Assembly: GCA_039961675.1 (NCBI GenBank)
Contig: JABRWC010000025.1
Location: 1 to 64,000 of the forward strand
DNA: 64,000 nt
From: JABRWC01 sp039961675
Lineage (GTDB): Bacteria; Planctomycetota; Phycisphaerae; UBA1845; Fen-1342
Direction: 5' to 3'
A program made the translations under genes and the position numbers. Position 1 is the stretch's first letter. The number at the start of each line of letters is the position of its first letter. The notes below the pieces were generated by a model. That model had not been told where the DNA came from and ran no database searches. It worked only from the letters and a program-made list of their open reading frames with translations. Below are positions 63,151 to 64,000 of this stretch, in pieces.

Positions 63151-64000
63151 TCACGGAGCGGCCGCCGGCGAAGTGGAGGGACGCACGATTGGCGGGAGTC
63201 GCAGCACCATTCCCTCGATGATGACATCCGGGGCTGAGATCAGTTCGCGGTTCAGGTCGAAAATCTCCTCCCAGCGCGACACGTCCCCCAGCTCGCGCCA
63301 GGCGATGCCGGTCAGCGTGTCGCCGACTTTCACCACGTACTCGCGGTAGGCGGGCTGACTCGCGGGCGGCCTTCGCGCCGAATTGCGCTCGCGTTCGCTC
63401 GCGCGCGGCGGCCTCGACACGGACGCGTCCTGCGGCGGCTCCGGCGGGACGACGGCCGCCGCCTCGCTGCCCGGCGCCCGCGACGGTTCGCGCGCCAGCG
63501 CTGCGGGCTTGTCTGGATCGGCGACCGAGTGCGGCATGGCCCGCAGCGCCGCCAGCAACGAGTCGCGATCCGGCGCATCGGATTCCGGCGCACGCGAATC
63601 CGCCTCGGCGGCGGAAAGCCCGGCTGGTTCCGGCGCTTCGTCGCCGCCGTGGGCAAGCTCCGGCGGCTCCGCGCGCTCGGGCGCTTCACCCTCGCCGCGC
63701 GCGACCGGCTCGCCCGCACTGGAACCGCGCGGGGCTGTGACGGCCGAGCGCTCGCCGCGTTTCCGCTGGCGTCCGAGCGGCAGTTCGGCGAGTCCGCGCG
63801 CCAGGCACACGCCGTCGGTCTGGTAGAGTCCGAACTCCGCCTGGACGGGAAAATCCGAGACCTGGATTTCGAGCTCGCTGCTGGGCAGCGTGACCTGGAG
63901 CTGTTCCAGCATCCAGGGCGAATCGCCCACGAGGACGGTGCGCGAGGCAGCGACGTTCCCGGCCGCGTTGCGATAGCGCGCGTCGCGCGAGCGGATCGGC
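63151..64000 (-). CDS. LysM-domain protein (5' end outside window)
   Basis: At least 282 residues; the frame stays open to the window edge, so the N-terminus is missing. The C-terminal part is a LysM domain: YVVKVGDTLTGIAWRELGD followed by WEEIFDLNRELI and VIIEGMVLRLPP, binding peptidoglycan or chitin-like glycans. Before it lies a long Pro/Ala/Glu/Ser-rich linker (about 150 residues), probably disordered, and the upstream part (SRDARYRNAAGNV) looks like a structured domain. LysM proteins with such layouts are often envelope proteins; no catalytic domain is visible. Confidence 0.85.
   Translation of the reverse strand, partial: PIRSRDARYRNAAGNVAASRTVLVGDSPWMLEQLQVTLPSSELEIQVSDFPVQAEFGLYQTDGVCLARGLAELPLGRQRKRGERSAVTAPRGSSAGEPVARGEGEAPERAEPPELAHGGDEAPEPAGLSAAEADSRAPESDAPDRDSLLAALRAMPHSVADPDKPAALAREPSRAPGSEAAAVVPPEPPQDASVSRPPRASERERNSARRPPASQPAYREYVVKVGDTLTGIAWRELGDVSRWEEIFDLNRELISAPDVIIEGMVLRLPPIVRPSTSPAAAP

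Overview
The window is GC-rich, densely coding DNA that looks like a chromosome segment of a Planctomycetota bacterium, most likely of a Phycisphaerae-like lineage. The evidence is six exported proteins with a C-terminal PEP-CTERM anchor, two secreted proteins ending in paired dockerin-type Asp/Gly calcium loops, a zinc-ribbon tail of the CxxCGYDLRG...CPxCG type, abundant lipoproteins, and a fused CcoNO cytochrome oxidase subunit. No rRNA, tRNA, CRISPR array, phage module or intact insertion sequence was seen. The taxonomic call is an inference from gene content.

Layout. 1-9.4 kb is accessory: a Cys-patterned protein coupled to a zinc-ribbon membrane protein, an XRE-TPR regulator overlapping a small PEP-CTERM protein, two small secreted proteins bracketed by a long direct duplication that carries tandem hairpin arrays, one unrecognised secreted protein and a PEP-CTERM propeller-like protein. 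9.9-15.8 kb holds a serine hydrolase, a pseudopilin-like protein, a large clan-D glycosidase with an NPCBM module and a small membrane protein. 15.9-24.6 kb is a compact, overlapping minus-strand operon for a cbb3 oxidase and its maturation, in the order ccoNO, ccoQ, ccoP, ccoG, ccoH, a SafE-like gene, ccoI, ccoS. It faces a divergent Rrf2 regulator with IscR-like cysteines; the shared intergenic region contains a clear sigma70-type promoter and a palindrome.

24.9-31.6 kb continues with a dGTPase-like HD hydrolase, a HIT protein, a tandem pair of PEP-CTERM paralogues whose promoters and terminators are duplicated too, the phospholipid/cell-wall lipid operon pgsA-pgpA-uppP, and a VOC protein. 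32-38 kb encodes a dockerin-bearing subtilase, a PEP-CTERM protein and a dockerin-bearing propeller. 38.8-42.8 kb is housekeeping: yidC coupled to an inositol-monophosphatase-like gene, and fabI.

43-55.6 kb is again envelope-directed: two paralogous esterase lipoproteins, a three-gene secreted-protein operon (DUF1573, Cys-rich, coiled-coil), a PEP-CTERM protein, and a TPR gene followed by a PqqD-like/site-2-protease-like/HlyD fusion whose protease site is lost. 55.6-64 kb has a MITE-like element, an ImuB-type Y-family polymerase homologue, two tandem DUF11 surface proteins and a LysM protein cut by the window edge.

Overall most of the genes serve respiration, membrane biogenesis and a large exported or anchored surface proteome. 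The most unusual items are the XRE-TPR/PEP-CTERM gene pair, the PqqD-pseudoprotease-HlyD fusion, the variant cbb3 operon, and the repeated palindromic elements between genes.
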